From the NCBI GenBank assembly GCA_037389465.1, contig JAZARR010000212.1, positions 4,921,001-4,985,000 of the forward strand: DNA of 64,000 nt, written 5' to 3'. Below the pieces are notes generated by a model. That model did not search any database and had not been told where the DNA came from. It saw only the letters and a program-made list of their open reading frames with translations. Numbering within the stretch: position 1 is the stretch's first letter; each line of letters starts with the position of its first letter. This document shows, piece after piece, positions 1-12,616 of this stretch. The stretch is from Baylisascaris procyonis. Its lineage: Eukaryota > Nematoda > Chromadorea > Rhabditida > Ascarididae. Both the position numbers and the translations under genes were made by a program.

Positions 1-22
1 ATTCCTCTGTTATTGCGCTTAC

Positions 23-954
23 CTTGTTCACCTCTGACAGAGTTGCGCGTAATCTGTAGTTGGTTCTGGACAAGCTCTTCGTTGCGTAAAACTTGCGACC
101 TAGACGAAGTGAACTGAGTGGGCATTTGAAAACGTTGGACTAATGGTTGCTCCGGTCCTGATCGGAAGGCAAATGGTTGCTGATGTTGGAAGGATATGGG
201 CAAGAGCATCGATGGCTGTCTGACTGCAGGTGAAGCGGGTGCAGTCTGTGGCTGCTGAATAGGTGATGGAGTCAGAACGCCGAGCATCAGAGATTGCTGC
301 TGAGACAAGGTTTGCTGCACTTGGAATTGCTGAGGAGCAGATGACACTACCGGAGTGGTTACAGGTGAGACTCGGACCGGCATTGGCTGCTGAGATACTG
401 TTACAGTACGACTCCTAGTTGACACTGATGGCGGACTAAGCTTTTGTGGTGCTTTGAACTGCGCTTGCGAAGTTGCTGAAGTTTGCGCAAGAGAAGCTGC
501 AGCAAGGTCAGTGTTAATAGCAGAAGGCAAGGAAGCTGAAGATGGAAACTGACCAACATTTTGCTGTTTAGCTCTGCTCTGCGTGTCTTGCCCGGGGACG
601 AATGGAGACGTGGCAGCGGGAATCCGTATCTGGGCATTCGAAGATAGTGATTGGCCAACCTGAATCTGATTAAAAGAGGCTGGAGGTGCAGGGAAAGTCT
701 GCGACGGAGTGGTCGAAGGAAAACGGTTAGCAACCTCGCCTACTGATTGTGGATTTGTTGCTCTCTGAGCCAATGAATTGGTCGGTAGCGGCAGTTTGGT
801 TTCCGTATGACTTGGTTGAGCCGATCGAATTGGTGTTGTTGAAATGTGTATCTGCGTTGCAGTTGGTCTCCTGGCCACATTCTGCGGCGGTCTCATCAGC
901 CGTCGAGGGTGTGGACCCCTCGGCAGTTGTCCAGAGTTTCGCACAGTTGGGACG
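23..954 (-). CDS. Internal exon of an unidentified Gln/Pro/Ser-rich protein (gene continues off left edge)
   Basis: One reading frame stays open for about 310 codons on the minus strand. It is bounded by a good acceptor (pyrimidine-rich run ending CTTCAG at 960-955) and a consensus donor (CAAG|GTAAGC, GT at 22-21). The first base completes a codon (phase 2 in); the exon also leaves in phase 2. The product is low-complexity: N-terminal Arg/Pro-rich stretch, then long Gln/Ser/Pro/Thr-rich stretches with several QQ and QQQ runs, for example QVQQTLSQQQSLML near the C-terminal third. I see no folded domain, signal peptide or membrane segment. Such composition is typical of disordered parts of transcription co-regulators or RNA-binding scaffolds, but that is only an inference from composition. 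The overlapping shorter frames on both strands are shadows. Confidence 0.72.
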
Positions 955-3151
955 CTGAAGCAGAAAGAAGCGAACTATATCAACCTGAATATGCACCGAT
1001 AACGGAACAATAAGCAAATGCGACGAAAACGTGCAAGAGACATCGGTTTGATCCCTTTGTGCACAACAGTTTCAAAAAATACGGTCACCTCATAGCAGCT
1101 AGGCACTCTTGTCTTAGATAACGTTCCTCACCCGATCATGATGCAGCAGCGTTTAGAAACACACCCTAGTACGTGTCTGATTTTGGGAAAATAATGGAAA
1201 AAGTGCCGTATCAGCACCTCGACATCGTACGCCACTAGAATAGCCACGTCGAAAACAAAAGAAAAATACCATAACACCGAAGCGCCACACATACGTGAAA
1301 GCGCCACACATACACTTACATATATACTTGAACAACCTTTCATTGATGAGATGCATTTTAGGACCTGATTCAAAACGCGGAAGGGATGACTGATTCGCCT
1401 TGTACCTACGCATGAGTTGCTTGGTGGGCTTCTTCGCTTCGCCGTGCCAACTCAACTCGGCGAACTTGATCGAAATCTGTCGCTAACATTAAGCAACCTT
1501 TACAGTCCACCTCATCGAACATCCTCAACCTCAACACCTGAATGCTTTGAGCAAAGCGAGCTAAATGACTCACGGTTCCAGCCTGAATTAGTAGTTTCTG
1601 AAGAATTGGTACTATTGTGTAGTGCGCATCAAATTCAAAGGTTTTGCACATGCGGATTGCGGAAAACTCCGAAGTTGTTTGTGAATATTCCGTTACTAAA
1701 CGTTACGAAGGAAGCCGTCCCGACCTGCTCTAATGATTCCGTTCCGCATTCTATGAACGGCAGACCGCCGCAATTCTATAATGTAAGCAGCTATAACCGA
1801 CCGAGCACCTCCCAAGAAACTGTTTGCATTTCCATTCAAGATGGAAAAACATCCTATTTATGAAACGTCGTTTTATAAAGCCAATTGCCGCACGCCCAAA
1901 CTCTTCAGATAGAACCGGATCAGAACAACGAGTGTTCACCACTAAATTTATAAGTTGTAAGTCTATAAGCTATAAAATCACTCAACATCAATCGACTCAA
2001 GTGCCTTGAAATTGTTGAGTACGTCACCCACTGAATGGAACCGAGGCATTTATTCGCTTGCACGGGATCGCATAACTGAGTGAAACGTTTTCACTGCAGG
2101 AATATTTGTACTGCTGGTTATTCTATCAGACATTTTAGATGAGATCGCATAGACTGTTCCATTAGCAGTGCCAACATGTTGAAGTTGTTATCCCGAGATT
2201 CACTTCCAGTTTATGCAAAAGTAATTGCGCCACACCTTCCAGAATAAATGTGTCTCGAAACATACATTTCATGTGCGTTCATTCAAGTTCTCTTAGTGAA
2301 AGTGACAGACGAAAAGTTTCACATTAAAATACTGGGTTAGTGAAACACAAATTTTGTACTAATTTCATCGATTGATTATCCGATAAAGCAGCGATAGGTT
2401 TATTCAAAGAAGTGCTTATGATTAATTACATCAAAACTGGCAGCAAAGGCAAGTTGAAACAATCGCTCATTTTGTACATATCAAAATTTTTTGTGATTTG
2501 CTCTAAGCGCACATAGCAAAGAGCAACCGATACGATTATGAGAGATTTCGGCAAATGCAAGATTGTCTGTGAGTGCACATAAACTAAAAAGGTACACACG
2601 GCACACTTGCAGCAACAGCCGGAAAAACTTCTTTACTAGAGAGCTATAATTCGTAACATAAAAACACTCTGTGATTATTTCATCGCCTCCAGATTCAACG
2701 CAAAAATCCCTTTTTTACTTCATCATTTCTCCTGGTTTCATTTGAAACAGACTTGAAATCAGTACAGACGATATTTTTAAAGCATTTTTTTTTATTCTCA
2801 TACGTGATATCTGCTTTTGCGCAAGCAAATCATTCAATAAGTCTAAAAAAGTTGGCACTGTGGCGAATTATGGCAGGAACTTATAGTGTGAATCGATTAC
2901 TAAAGTTTTCCTGGCAGAAAGCACTATTCATGACTTAATCATCTTCATCATCAGTCTCGGTTTAAACTATCATTGCCTCTGACATTTTCGTTACTTTTTA
3001 CAACTATCTGTCAGCAACCTTCATCGATCACTGCTTGTTCAAAAAATGGCATTGCATAAGCGAGTGCTCAAATGCAAAAAAAAGTTGTGAAAAAAGGCGG
3101 TCTTACTTTGGCGGAGGTGTGAGCAAAGGGTTGGGAACACGCACGAGAAAC
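955..3151. other. Probable intron or spacer between minus-strand exons
   Basis: About 2.2 kb between the Gln-rich exon and the next candidate minus-strand exon. It is AT-rich, with no clear exon on the minus strand. A plus-strand open frame at 1390-1863 has protein-like composition but no homology I recognise and no convincing splice context; a minus-strand frame overlaps part of it. I read the whole stretch as intron, with moderate doubt about that open frame. Confidence 0.4.
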
Positions 3152-3349
3152 CTCGTTAGACGGTGTGAGCTGGCACTAAGCGAAGTCCTTTCGGGTTCAG
3201 TACGACTTTTTACAGCTAGCGAAGGTGCAACATTAGATGATGCTATACGGAGTGCTCTATCACGAGCACTATGTGCTGCACTATCACGCTGCATACTTCT
3301 CGCACCAGAAATGGAAGAAGTTCTATTCGTATGAGCAAACTGCCCATCC
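3152..3349 (-). CDS. Putative Ser/Arg/Ala-rich exon, likely same gene as 23-954
   Basis: Minus-strand frame of 65 full codons between an acceptor (TGCTTGCAG at 3358-3350) and a possible donor (ACGAG|GTTTCT). The peptide is rich in Ser, Arg and Ala (for example MQRDSAAHSARDRALRIASS). It enters and leaves in phase 2, and its end joins the exon beginning at 954 in frame (AG+C gives Ser), which supports one gene. The frame could instead run on to a stop at 3105-3103 as a terminal exon. No family recognised. The plus strand is also open here, but with a less natural composition. Confidence 0.42.
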
Positions 3350-4165
3350 CTGCAAGCATTTATCTTGCCTTCATCCTTTAAAACTGCACAAAGCTGACCC
3401 ATAAAGGAGCAAAAATTTTACAAGAAAAATACCGTTTTTTGTGCATCACAAGAAAAACAATCACTCGAGTAACCTTCTTTAGGAGAATCTGTAGCGTGCG
3501 CTAGATTTAGCAAAGAAATGTGTTGGTGTAATAAATTTTTCCTTATTTGCGATGTGATCGAGTGGTAGATAGGAAAATTATTCATAGCAATAACACACAC
3601 TTCTTTGTTGAGTCTAAAATTTAATCCAGGTCATGTTTTTATTCCGCTGTGCTCATCGCTGTCTTCTCGTCGCTCTCCTTCATATTCATTTAAGCACAGC
3701 AGCAAGAAGCAGTACTTTAATATCGAAATGCATTATGCAGTTAGTGCATATGTGCATATGCAGCGAATGTGAAGTGTAGTGCAGGTTAGGTTCTAACAAC
3801 GTGTCGCCTATCAAAACTCGTGTATGCTCTCATTTTTCACCACAGTTTTTGGCTGATGGATTCCCTTGTTTACTGTAGAAGTTGGCAAAATTCGTCAGCC
3901 ATTTCACTATATTACAAAAACAGCAATAGTTGGGACTTTTAATACAGATTATAACAAGGTCTCTGCTTCGGGTTTTCAAGGGTTGCGGTTGTCTGCAATT
4001 TTTAAAGCCCCCCTCCCCCACCGTCAAACCTTCATACTTTTTTTGCACGCGATGCATGACTAATCTCCTGGCATTTTCCTCTGCCATCATCAACATTTCC
4101 TCCAGAATTTGCGCTGAAAGCTGTTTAAATTGAAAATTTATGTGGATGGAGTTTAAAGAACTCAC

Positions 4166-4239
4166 CGAAGAACGGTGTTCTCCAACACGGCTCCGATGTT
4201 AGTCATTTGTGTGAAACGACGTTGCGTAGACGGAAATAC
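4166..4239 (-). CDS. Putative small exon upstream of the Ser/Arg-rich exon
   Basis: A 74-nt minus-strand segment flanked by TTTTAAG and a consensus donor CG|GTGAGT. Only one frame is open across it and encodes RRFTQMTNIGAVLENTVL-like sequence. It ends in phase 2, which fits the phase required by the exon at 3349-3152. A further minus-strand segment at about 4040-4118, with an acceptor and two possible donors, is also coding-like but does not fit the phase and is left out. Gene identity unknown. Confidence 0.35.
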
Positions 4240-4265
4240 CTTAAAACATTTCAATCTAGCGATGT

Positions 4266-4312
4266 GAAAATACTCACCTCCTAAAAAATGTTTTTAGGAG
4301 GTGGGTATTTTC
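4266..4312. repeat. Near-perfect 22-bp inverted repeat with 3-nt loop
   Basis: Left arm 4266-4287, loop ATG at 4288-4290, right arm 4291-4312. The arms (core CACCTCCTAAAAA and its complement) pair at all 22 positions if one G-T wobble is allowed. Transcribed from either strand it would form a strong simple hairpin. It is shorter than a typical microRNA precursor and has almost no loop, so a transposon-end remnant or a palindromic mutation product is as likely as an RNA gene. Confidence 0.85.
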
Positions 4313-5720
4313 GTCAATTTAACGATGTCAAAGCAAAATATTTTCCTCAATTTCCTCAAATTTTCCTCAGTTAGTATAGCGAAGAAATTGATTTTGACTG
4401 AGGAATCGCCGAATGGTGACAACTTGTATTTTTCAGCCGTCCGACTTCTACATTTGAATTTCTCATGATTAGCAAAATAACCCAATCGTCATGATTTCTT
4501 CCATACTATTCTCTAAACTTCGATACGGGCTATCTCATTCAAAGCTTTTGGTAGAAAAATTAAAAATTTAGGCCATTTTGTTTAGCGTGCTAAGTTCAGA
4601 CGTTGTACTCGAAGAAGAATGAACGAGTGAATATAAAATTTCCTCGAATAAATTCTGAACGACCGAATTTCAGAAGTACCAACTTGTTTCGTTTCAGAAA
4701 TTTGTTTCAGAAATTTCCGCCTGAACTCTCCATCTTGCGGAACGTTCCCATAATAGAAGGTCTTCCATTAATCACGGCGTATGAACCTTATTTATTGGCC
4801 GCCCCAACCAGAAGATGCTCAAGGATTCAGAAAATGATTGTATGTGGGTGAATTTTGTAAAGTTCATCATTTGCATTAAAAGAAATTTCAGAGTTTTTGA
4901 GACGGAGTAATGAACTATTTGCTGTCTGCTTTGTTCTTCCCATACCAAAACGGAAAGAACAAAGGTGCACAGAGGAAGCTTCTTCGCTCTTTTCCCACTC
5001 CGCTCACCTACATCCTTCGCTTTTTTTCTTCACGCTGAATATACTACATCAGAATCTTAGGAGGAAAATAGATATAGTTTTCACGCATCCTCTACCGTAA
5101 CACCTAACAGCAGCATTTCTAATTTCTTGTAGTCCTGAAATTTCGGGATAAAAGCCCAATTTTTTGTTTAAAAAATTTTCCTCCCTAACAAAAACATTGT
5201 TCGTGGCATACTAATTCTGAGGAAGTAGTTAATCAGCCAACCCCTTAACACATAATAGCATTTCATTTGCTGAATTGAGTAATTCTGCCCCACTTTTCTT
5301 TATAATTCTTTATAGAAAGCTTTCAATGACCAAATTTCTTCAGCGAACATTAATTAATTTTTTTTCTGCTCCAAATATGCTAAACCGCTGAACGTAAATG
5401 TGCTTTCGAAGTCTAATAGAAGTAAATGCCTATGTAATCAGCTTTCCATCGTTAGTTATGGACGCTCTTTCCATGATGAGGATCTAATTGAAACACAAGA
5501 ATTGTGTTAATAAATAAAACATCTACTGCCGATTGCTCAGATAGCCAAATCATACGCTCCAAAAGCGAAGAAGGTAATCATTACAAGAGAGGGGAATTGA
5601 AGAAATACGCAAATATTTCTCTTTTGAGGAGTGAGTACCACATACTGATAGCAACAGAAGGGCGATGATGCTGTATTAGTTAATTTAAGCGAAAGAAAAA
5701 AGTCTGAAAATTGTGGAAAC
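4313..5720. other. Spacer or intron without recognised genes
   Basis: AT-rich sequence with short open frames on both strands (for example plus 4603-4851). None has splice context or similarity I can support. Confidence 0.4.
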
Positions 5721-5788
5721 CGACATTTGGTCGTCTTTGATTTGGTGTATTCTGCTGTAGCTGTTGTTGCTGCAATGGTCTTTGTATC
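5721..5788 (-). CDS. Possible 68-nt exon, Gln-rich in one frame
   Basis: A minus-strand segment with a good acceptor (TGTTTTTGCAG) and a possible donor (TGTCG|GTTTCC). All three frames are open. One reads IQRPLQQQQLQQNTPNQRR, matching the Gln-rich style of the exon at 23-954; another frame fits the phase of the exon at 3349. The frame therefore cannot be chosen from the sequence alone. Confidence 0.3.
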
Positions 5789-7721
5789 CTGCAAAAACAT
5801 GAAGCAATGCAAATTACGCATAATAGCACATTAAGAACGAGTTATGCAGCATTCGAAACATGTTTATTGTAAATTATTTCGAATATCGAAACCACCTAGA
5901 ATGTCATCTTCCTACCGTTACCTGTTGTTCGTTTCATTTATCACTTATCACTTAAGTTAAAACACCGCCAACAGTGGTCGACTCAACCAGTTCCCGCAGA
6001 TGTATCGCTCTTATGCCTCACTCACTGACATATTTTTTGCCCAAAATGTGCCGCAAATAAACTTAACTTTTACACTGCACCAGATATATGGATGATATGC
6101 GCCCTCTTGAATTTCATGGCTGCGACTCACTTCGCGAATTTAATTTCATAAATTCATCGCTTTCCATTTCTTGAAAAAACGTCCCACGCAGACGCCCATG
6201 CAAACGTACGCATAAGTTACGCAAACGCATTTCACATACGATCATGTAGACGCACACGATCGCGCATGCACAAACAGACACACAGACACAAACACGTACC
6301 ATGGCATGCAATATATAAAAAACGCATTCGTATAGATCAATCTTTGACATAATGCGCTTTATTTTGCCTCAGGTGAAAAATCTCTAGAAAGGATTATCTC
6401 AGGCTGAGAGTAACGAAATGATAAACAACATATGAGTGTGATGTCGCGTAAGAATAAGACTTTTCTAGGACGTTATATGATCATTTCTCATTGGGACAAG
6501 AAATATTTTAAAAAAATAATTGCTTGCTTTGTGAAACTATTTCGATGGAGCTTTCTTTACGAAGAATTTCCGATGTTTTCCGCTTTTGGTATTAGCAAAA
6601 TAAATATGATCGTTCGCTGCATTCAGTATCGTTAAATTCATTGGTAATTTCCAATATAAACGCAACGAATCATTCTCTTTCACTTTAAAAATTTTAAACA
6701 CTCTTCATACTTAAGAGATTTTTCTTGCATGATCGCATTATAAAAATGGCAAGTTCAGATTTTTTTTTTTGCAAAACTTATTGCAATTTCATTTTTCGAC
6801 AATGCAATCAAAAATTTCGTTCCAAGAATCAAAACGAAATATCGCTAAATGACATAAAAGTCGATTAGAAAACGTGAACAATTATTGAATTAGAAATATT
6901 AGAAGTTTGCATTTTTCAGTTAAAACTACAAAAAAATGCTATCCGTTGTTAACGTGAACCATAAAGGTACTTCGAAAGCGTAATGCGAAACAGACAAGAA
7001 AGTGATCTGTCGACCGAAAAAAAAAAACGTTGCAGAAGTATACCTTCCAAAATACAATGATCACCTTGCTAAGTTTCGCTCATTTTGTCTGCATTTGCAG
7101 GATGTGAATTTTTAGCGAGGGACTTGATATCCTATAATACAATGGATGACGGGGGGAGGTGGAGTTGGAGGAAAGATTTCAGTTCTTCTATGCTCTTTCC
7201 AATTCCTCTGCCTCTCTTTTGCAAATAAGCTTTAACCTCTTTGATGTTCTTAGAATGTCTACGCTTTTATTGTGAACGTGTTTATTTATGGATACCTAAC
7301 ACTTCTGATTGCAGATGGATTCCTCCATAAAACGAATGAACGGAAAATTCGATTAGTCAAAGTGCCAGTCAAATTCAAAGAATTTTTTTGCATCGAAACT
7401 TTAAAATTGCGCAATACTGTTGGGCGTATAGCGTTTTTTAAACGCGAAGTGAATTCGGAAACAAGAAAATGTGGATTTGAACTTCAGAAACGCGGCATAT
7501 CTCTAAGAAAAAGCCGGAAACTGAGAATGCTGACGTTTCCTAACGAAGAACTGTGGACTTTATTTGGGCTATATTTTCTCTGCGCAATGTTGCTGTGCAT
7601 AATTCAGATGAAGAAAAATTGCATTTTTTACAGTGATATATGTTACAAAAATCATTCTTAATTAGTCGACATACTATGCGATTGGCGGGCTGCCTGCACC
7701 TTTGCTTAAGTTGTATAATAC
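5789..7721. other. AT-rich spacer or intron
   Basis: No supported gene. Contains an imperfect ACACAnAnACAC-type stretch around 6190-6300, short A and T homopolymers, and a 129-codon plus-strand open frame at 7272-7661 whose composition looks like chance in AT-rich DNA. Confidence 0.4.
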
Positions 7722-7993
7722 CTGGATCTTTCTGCGTGCACAGATGAGTCCGTTCCACCTGAGAAGCTTCCGAGTTGCTGAAAAAATAAATGTCTTCTCA
7801 TCAGAGCATGAAGAAAAAATCTCCAAAATTTCAAAAATATAAAAACAGTACCATTTGAATTTGCTGTTGATGATTGCTCCGCTCGAACATCAGAGCAACT
7901 AACAAAGTGACGAGTATTTGCGCAGTCATCATTTTGCAGCGTTGCAATAAATCGCTTCAATGAAATTGCCCAACGAACTCTCAATACGGCATT
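7722..7993 (-). CDS. Two possible exons of an unidentified minus-strand gene
   Basis: Two minus-strand blocks have splice signals. The block 7993-7852 follows CTTACAG, ends ATG|GTACTG, and only one frame is open (contains RWAISLKRFIATLQNDDC). The block 7777-7722 follows TTTTTTCAG and ends CCAG|GTATTA. Joining the two keeps frame. They could be 5' exons of the Gln-rich gene to the left or a separate gene. No domain recognised; the evidence is only splice sites and open frame. Confidence 0.28.
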
Positions 7994-10900
7994 CTGTAAG
8001 ATGCATTGAGATTGGAGATGATTTTATTTATGGTCTCATTTCTAAGGACTACTTGAAATGTTTCTGATTCACATCGATGATTACGAATCTAAACGACACA
8101 ATGTTTTAATAATTCATTAAAAAATTGGAATTATCTTCCATTTAGCGAAAATACTTCTCTCATCTTTCAAAGCAATGAACAAAATCGTCGAGCGTTGTTT
8201 TAAATACTTTTTTTTTTCTCAAATTCTGCTTAAACGTACAGCTGTCTTCCACATCAATGATGCAGTATTTATGACGAGATTGAAGCGAAATCTGATTTCA
8301 ACTAGAAATGAAGCACTCAAGTGAGACGGAAAAAGAAAAAAACTTGTCCGCAGGTGACTTTCGAAATTCCAACATTTTATCGTTTAAGGTTCAATAAACG
8401 TTTTTACGATGACATTCACTTATCGATGCATAACTGGTTTAAAAATAATTGGTTTATGCAATTGATTTGCATAATTCGTCACCGCCATTTTTCATGATCA
8501 ATATTGCTCCCTCACAATTAAAAAAAGTGGCGCTGTTGAAAGTGCCTCAACTAACATAGTCTCATATTCCTCCATAAATTATTTTCGAGCAGGTAAGTCA
8601 CCTTGCTGTGATCACTACCTGTGCAAAAAGAAATAGTCATTAATTCTTCGGAATTGTTTTATAGAGTTCTCATTGTTTTTTTTTTTTCGCCTGCACTACT
8701 GTGAACGATAAATGAGATGTAATATATCATCTATCATAGAAAATTGTAAGGAAAAATCTACAACATTCACATAAGTTTTGAACAATAACGCCTTCGAATT
8801 TATGATCATTTCTATCTTTCACTATGAAACTATTTAATTCTGGCGATATGGTTACAACAATGCTATAGTAGCAACAACAAACAGTATGTATAATTTCTTA
8901 TCAACTGTTAGTTGAGAATGAAAGTAACGATTTTCAAATTTTTCAAAAAAAAAAATTCAAATGAGCCAATTTAAGCATTCATCGTTTGATAACTGCGCAG
9001 TCAACTGTAAGTAGGCTCTGACCGGACTCCTCGGCTCCATCCAACTGAGCCACCTCGGACAGCACCCCTTATCAAGACAAAGGCGATGGACAAAGGCGAC
9101 GTCCCGACCCACCTCCTATCGGAACAAAGGTGTATTACAATTTCTTCATGTAAGCGGAAGCGGATGCGATATGAAGAGGTATTTATTCGAGACGAATGCT
9201 GCCAACAAAATTTGTCGATAAAAACGGCTTTGATTACGCAGTCCATTAATGATCATTTCAAGCGCACAAGCGTCTCGAAAGGTCTGAGAAAATGCTAAAG
9301 TTACTGCATCTTACTGAAGTCCTCTCACAACATCGGCACTACTCTTTTATACTATTTGCCGCTGTACCGCAAGAATAAACTCTTAACGACAGACGAAACC
9401 AGAAATCACCTTCAAATTTCCATAAGTTCAGTAAATAGGTAATGCGCAATTAGACTTCCTTGAAGCCCGTTGCAAATATTCACGAATGGAGCAATTTTTT
9501 CGCAAAATTTTTCTGCGCTTATAGGCATATGGAAACGAAAAAAAAAGCATAAAAGGAGAATCAGGATTGAGAGAATTCTAATGCGTCTTCACGAGCGAGT
9601 GCTCTTCGCTTGTTCGACGGGCCACTTATGGAACGATCTAAAGAAAGGAGAAAATGACAAGAAAGAAACCGCTCATAGCGAAACCGTTCCAAATAGAAGG
9701 CGACTACGTCATGTCGCTTTCACTCAAGAAGACTTTTTTGAAACCAGTCAAAGCCATCTTCACTTAGTCAAGCAAACATCGACTTCCACTAAACGGAGTG
9801 CTTGTTTTTGCTTACAATCAAATCAATCAATCTTTATTTAGGAGCGCTCGAACTTGATCGAGACTTCTTTCGCACTTGAAGTGAACCCTACCCTCTTAGC
9901 AAAAACAAAACAACAAGAACTCGAAAGTTTGAAATTAAAATAAGGAAAGAATTATTGAAAGAACGATTTTAAGCTAAAAGTAAAGAAAGTCATGGAAATG
10001 CTTGCCATTCAAAATGTTTATTAAAACAAACAAAAAAAAAATTCAGATATAAGCGAAATCGAGATTGAGTAGAACATGACTGAAAGAAATTTGATTTTGA
10101 AGTTCAGTGCGATCGTAAAAAGTAAAGCTGCGAATAGTTGAAAGCTGCAAACTAAGAAATCTGCAATATTATGTACAGAAGTAGAAATTTATGAGAAAAA
10201 AATACAAAATTTTTGAAATCAACCACACCTAGTGATCGTCTATCGTACTTTCTGCAGATCAAATGTTAGAGAATTGCCCCGGAAGTGCATTAACGAAAGC
10301 GATGAGAAATGGGTTTTTTGCAATATATTAGACAACACAATCGCAAAGTGAAAGTCGCCGAAGCATAAGCAAATAAAAATATAAAAACTCTTTTCAAATT
10401 GACACGAATTCACCGGGAGAGACAAATGAGCTACGTGTTCTCTCAAGAAAAACTCTCAAGAATATTATACTTCTGCATTTGTCTACGCAGTGCTTCGAAG
10501 ATTCTCTATCAAAGGAAAATCTCTGTTCCGCAATCAGTCCTTTTTTGCTGATCAAAGTAATGCAAACTTTCTAATGCCAGCGAAAACTAGAGTTCACATG
10601 CACCGAATTAGATGGTGCATGGGGAATTCTTGCACTGCTTCGCATGGATTCATGTGCCATTCACATGATTATGATGTCACTGTCCAGCATATACAAGCGT
10701 AAAACGATGGAGCAAAATCCTTGTATATTGCGCATACTTGAAAACGCGCATCGGATCAGCTGTCATCGCAGTGCATAAATGCGACACGATCATTGTTAGC
10801 TACATATCGATATGATGCACTGATCGTTGAACATCCGGTTCAGATGTGGCTTGGCCGAGCTGCCGATCCAACAACAAGATCATGACTCATCACCACATCC

Positions 10901-12550
10901 GTACATTTGCAAATGACGCAGTACAGTAGGACTGAAGAATCATATACTCCTTCTCGCTTCCCTATAACCCTTATTTTTCGGTAGCAGATTGGCCCTGAGC
11001 ATACCACCCCCCGCGGGTATGGCGTACGTTTCTTCTCTTACCTTCGAATCCCCAGTTTAGCTGCGCCTTTTGATTGTGGTCTCAAAAATATTATACCTTT
11101 CAGGAACGCATAATTCGTCCTACTCTCTAGGCAGCTCTTCCACTGGCAACAGGATAGTTTGGACCGGAATCGGTGACATCCGACCTGAAAGATTATGCTG
11201 TTGCCTTGGGGTATTTTGAGACCACCCTTCAGTTGTAGACTTGGTTGAAACTGCATATGGGATTCTGCTATGGGACTCGTGCACCGATCAGCACTGTATA
11301 ATCCTATCTCCATGAACTAAAGGCGCATGGAGGGCACACTTTATTTTTTTTTTTTTTTTGGAGCACAACAACAAGTTCATTGCGTGTCTGCTAGTGTAGC
11401 TTCTATTCAGTCGTGCATGATCAGACGAGCATAGCCCACTCCAGAAGGCGAGAGAGCATGTGGTTCAAGAAAATCGTTAGTCCCGAGGAACACAGAAATG
11501 AAATATCCATTCTGGAAGGCACCTCAGTGCTTGGTGGCATAAAACTTCTTCACATAAAACTTCCTCTCTAACATTCATTGCATGGTGGATCCGCTGTACG
11601 CTCGGTATGAGTAGAAATCCTACAACTTCTCTGCTCACTCTATCCGTGCAGGCAGCACTTCAGCAGCTGGTTGCAGTGTTAATTGGGGCCCAGATTTTTG
11701 AAGCCGCTAATTGAAACCTAGCTGGTTTCACTCTCAACTTCTCTATAATAAGCAGCACTTAGAGCTATTCTAGTTTTCCCTACTTATCTACCACTAGCGA
11801 TTTTAAGTGTGCACTGTTATTTTCCGCGTTCTGGAACTGAAATGGTACATTTTCCTAGACGAAAAGTTATCGAAGTAGAATATATGTTATGACCTTGCTG
11901 CGAAAATATGCACATCCCATCGCTAAGTTCATAATTTACATCGTATCAACTGTCCCCTAAGATACGTCACCAAATCTCGTTACTATGAGGTAAACGGAGA
12001 TGAACCGGTTACCTATGCACGCTATTTGCACACTAGATTCGCATTAATTGCTTTGGTCATTCATCTAAATGTCATGCCATCAGATCTTCATTTTCAAAAA
12101 AATAACCGAGCGGTCGGTCGTTCAGCTACCCGTCAGCGAAAGATGATAGCTACAACGTGCGTATTTGTGCAGGCTAGACATTCAATGCACACTTTTGTAG
12201 AAGCGAATTTACATATTCAACTAGAACCCGCCCTGTTAGTCACTCACGATGAGCCTAGTTGTTGGAGAATAAAGAAATGAATTGGCATGTTTTCCTCGAA
12301 TTGATCATTTCTAACAGGTTCCCAATAATATCGTAACAATGCGATGAGAAAAGTGAAAAAATCTTTTTGCTTTCCTGCACTGAACTATGAATGAATGATG
12401 AGAGTGCAACTATCTAGCAGCATAACCAGAAAGTCACTGGGCTGAAAGCCCTTCATAAATTAGTGTTATGGATAAGCCCAGACTGCTAAACATTCTACCA
12501 ACATAAAATTTATAATCATTTTCAAGCAGTGGTAATTTATATCAAACTTA

Positions 12551-12616
12551 GGCGGAGGGGTTGGAGGGAAGGGGTGGTGGGGGGAGGGGGGAGGAGGGAG
12601 AGAGCAGGAGAGAGAA
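12551..12616 (+). repeat. G-rich homopurine tract
   Basis: A run of about 65 nt made almost only of G and A, with many runs of three to six G. It would satisfy the usual pattern for a G-quadruplex on the plus strand and for triplex-prone polypurine DNA. It is striking in surroundings that are about two-thirds AT. Confidence 0.8.

Noticed and set aside
7272..7661. 129-codon plus-strand open frame
   Set aside because: Composition (Phe, Ile, Lys, Cys) is as expected for random AT-rich DNA; no splice or family evidence.
9000..9135. tRNA-like D-arm (TGGCTCAGTTGG on the minus strand)
   Set aside because: An A-box-like motif is present, but there is no proper T-arm or GGTTCRANNCC B box at the right distance and no acceptor-stem pairing. 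Possibly a decayed tRNA-derived element.
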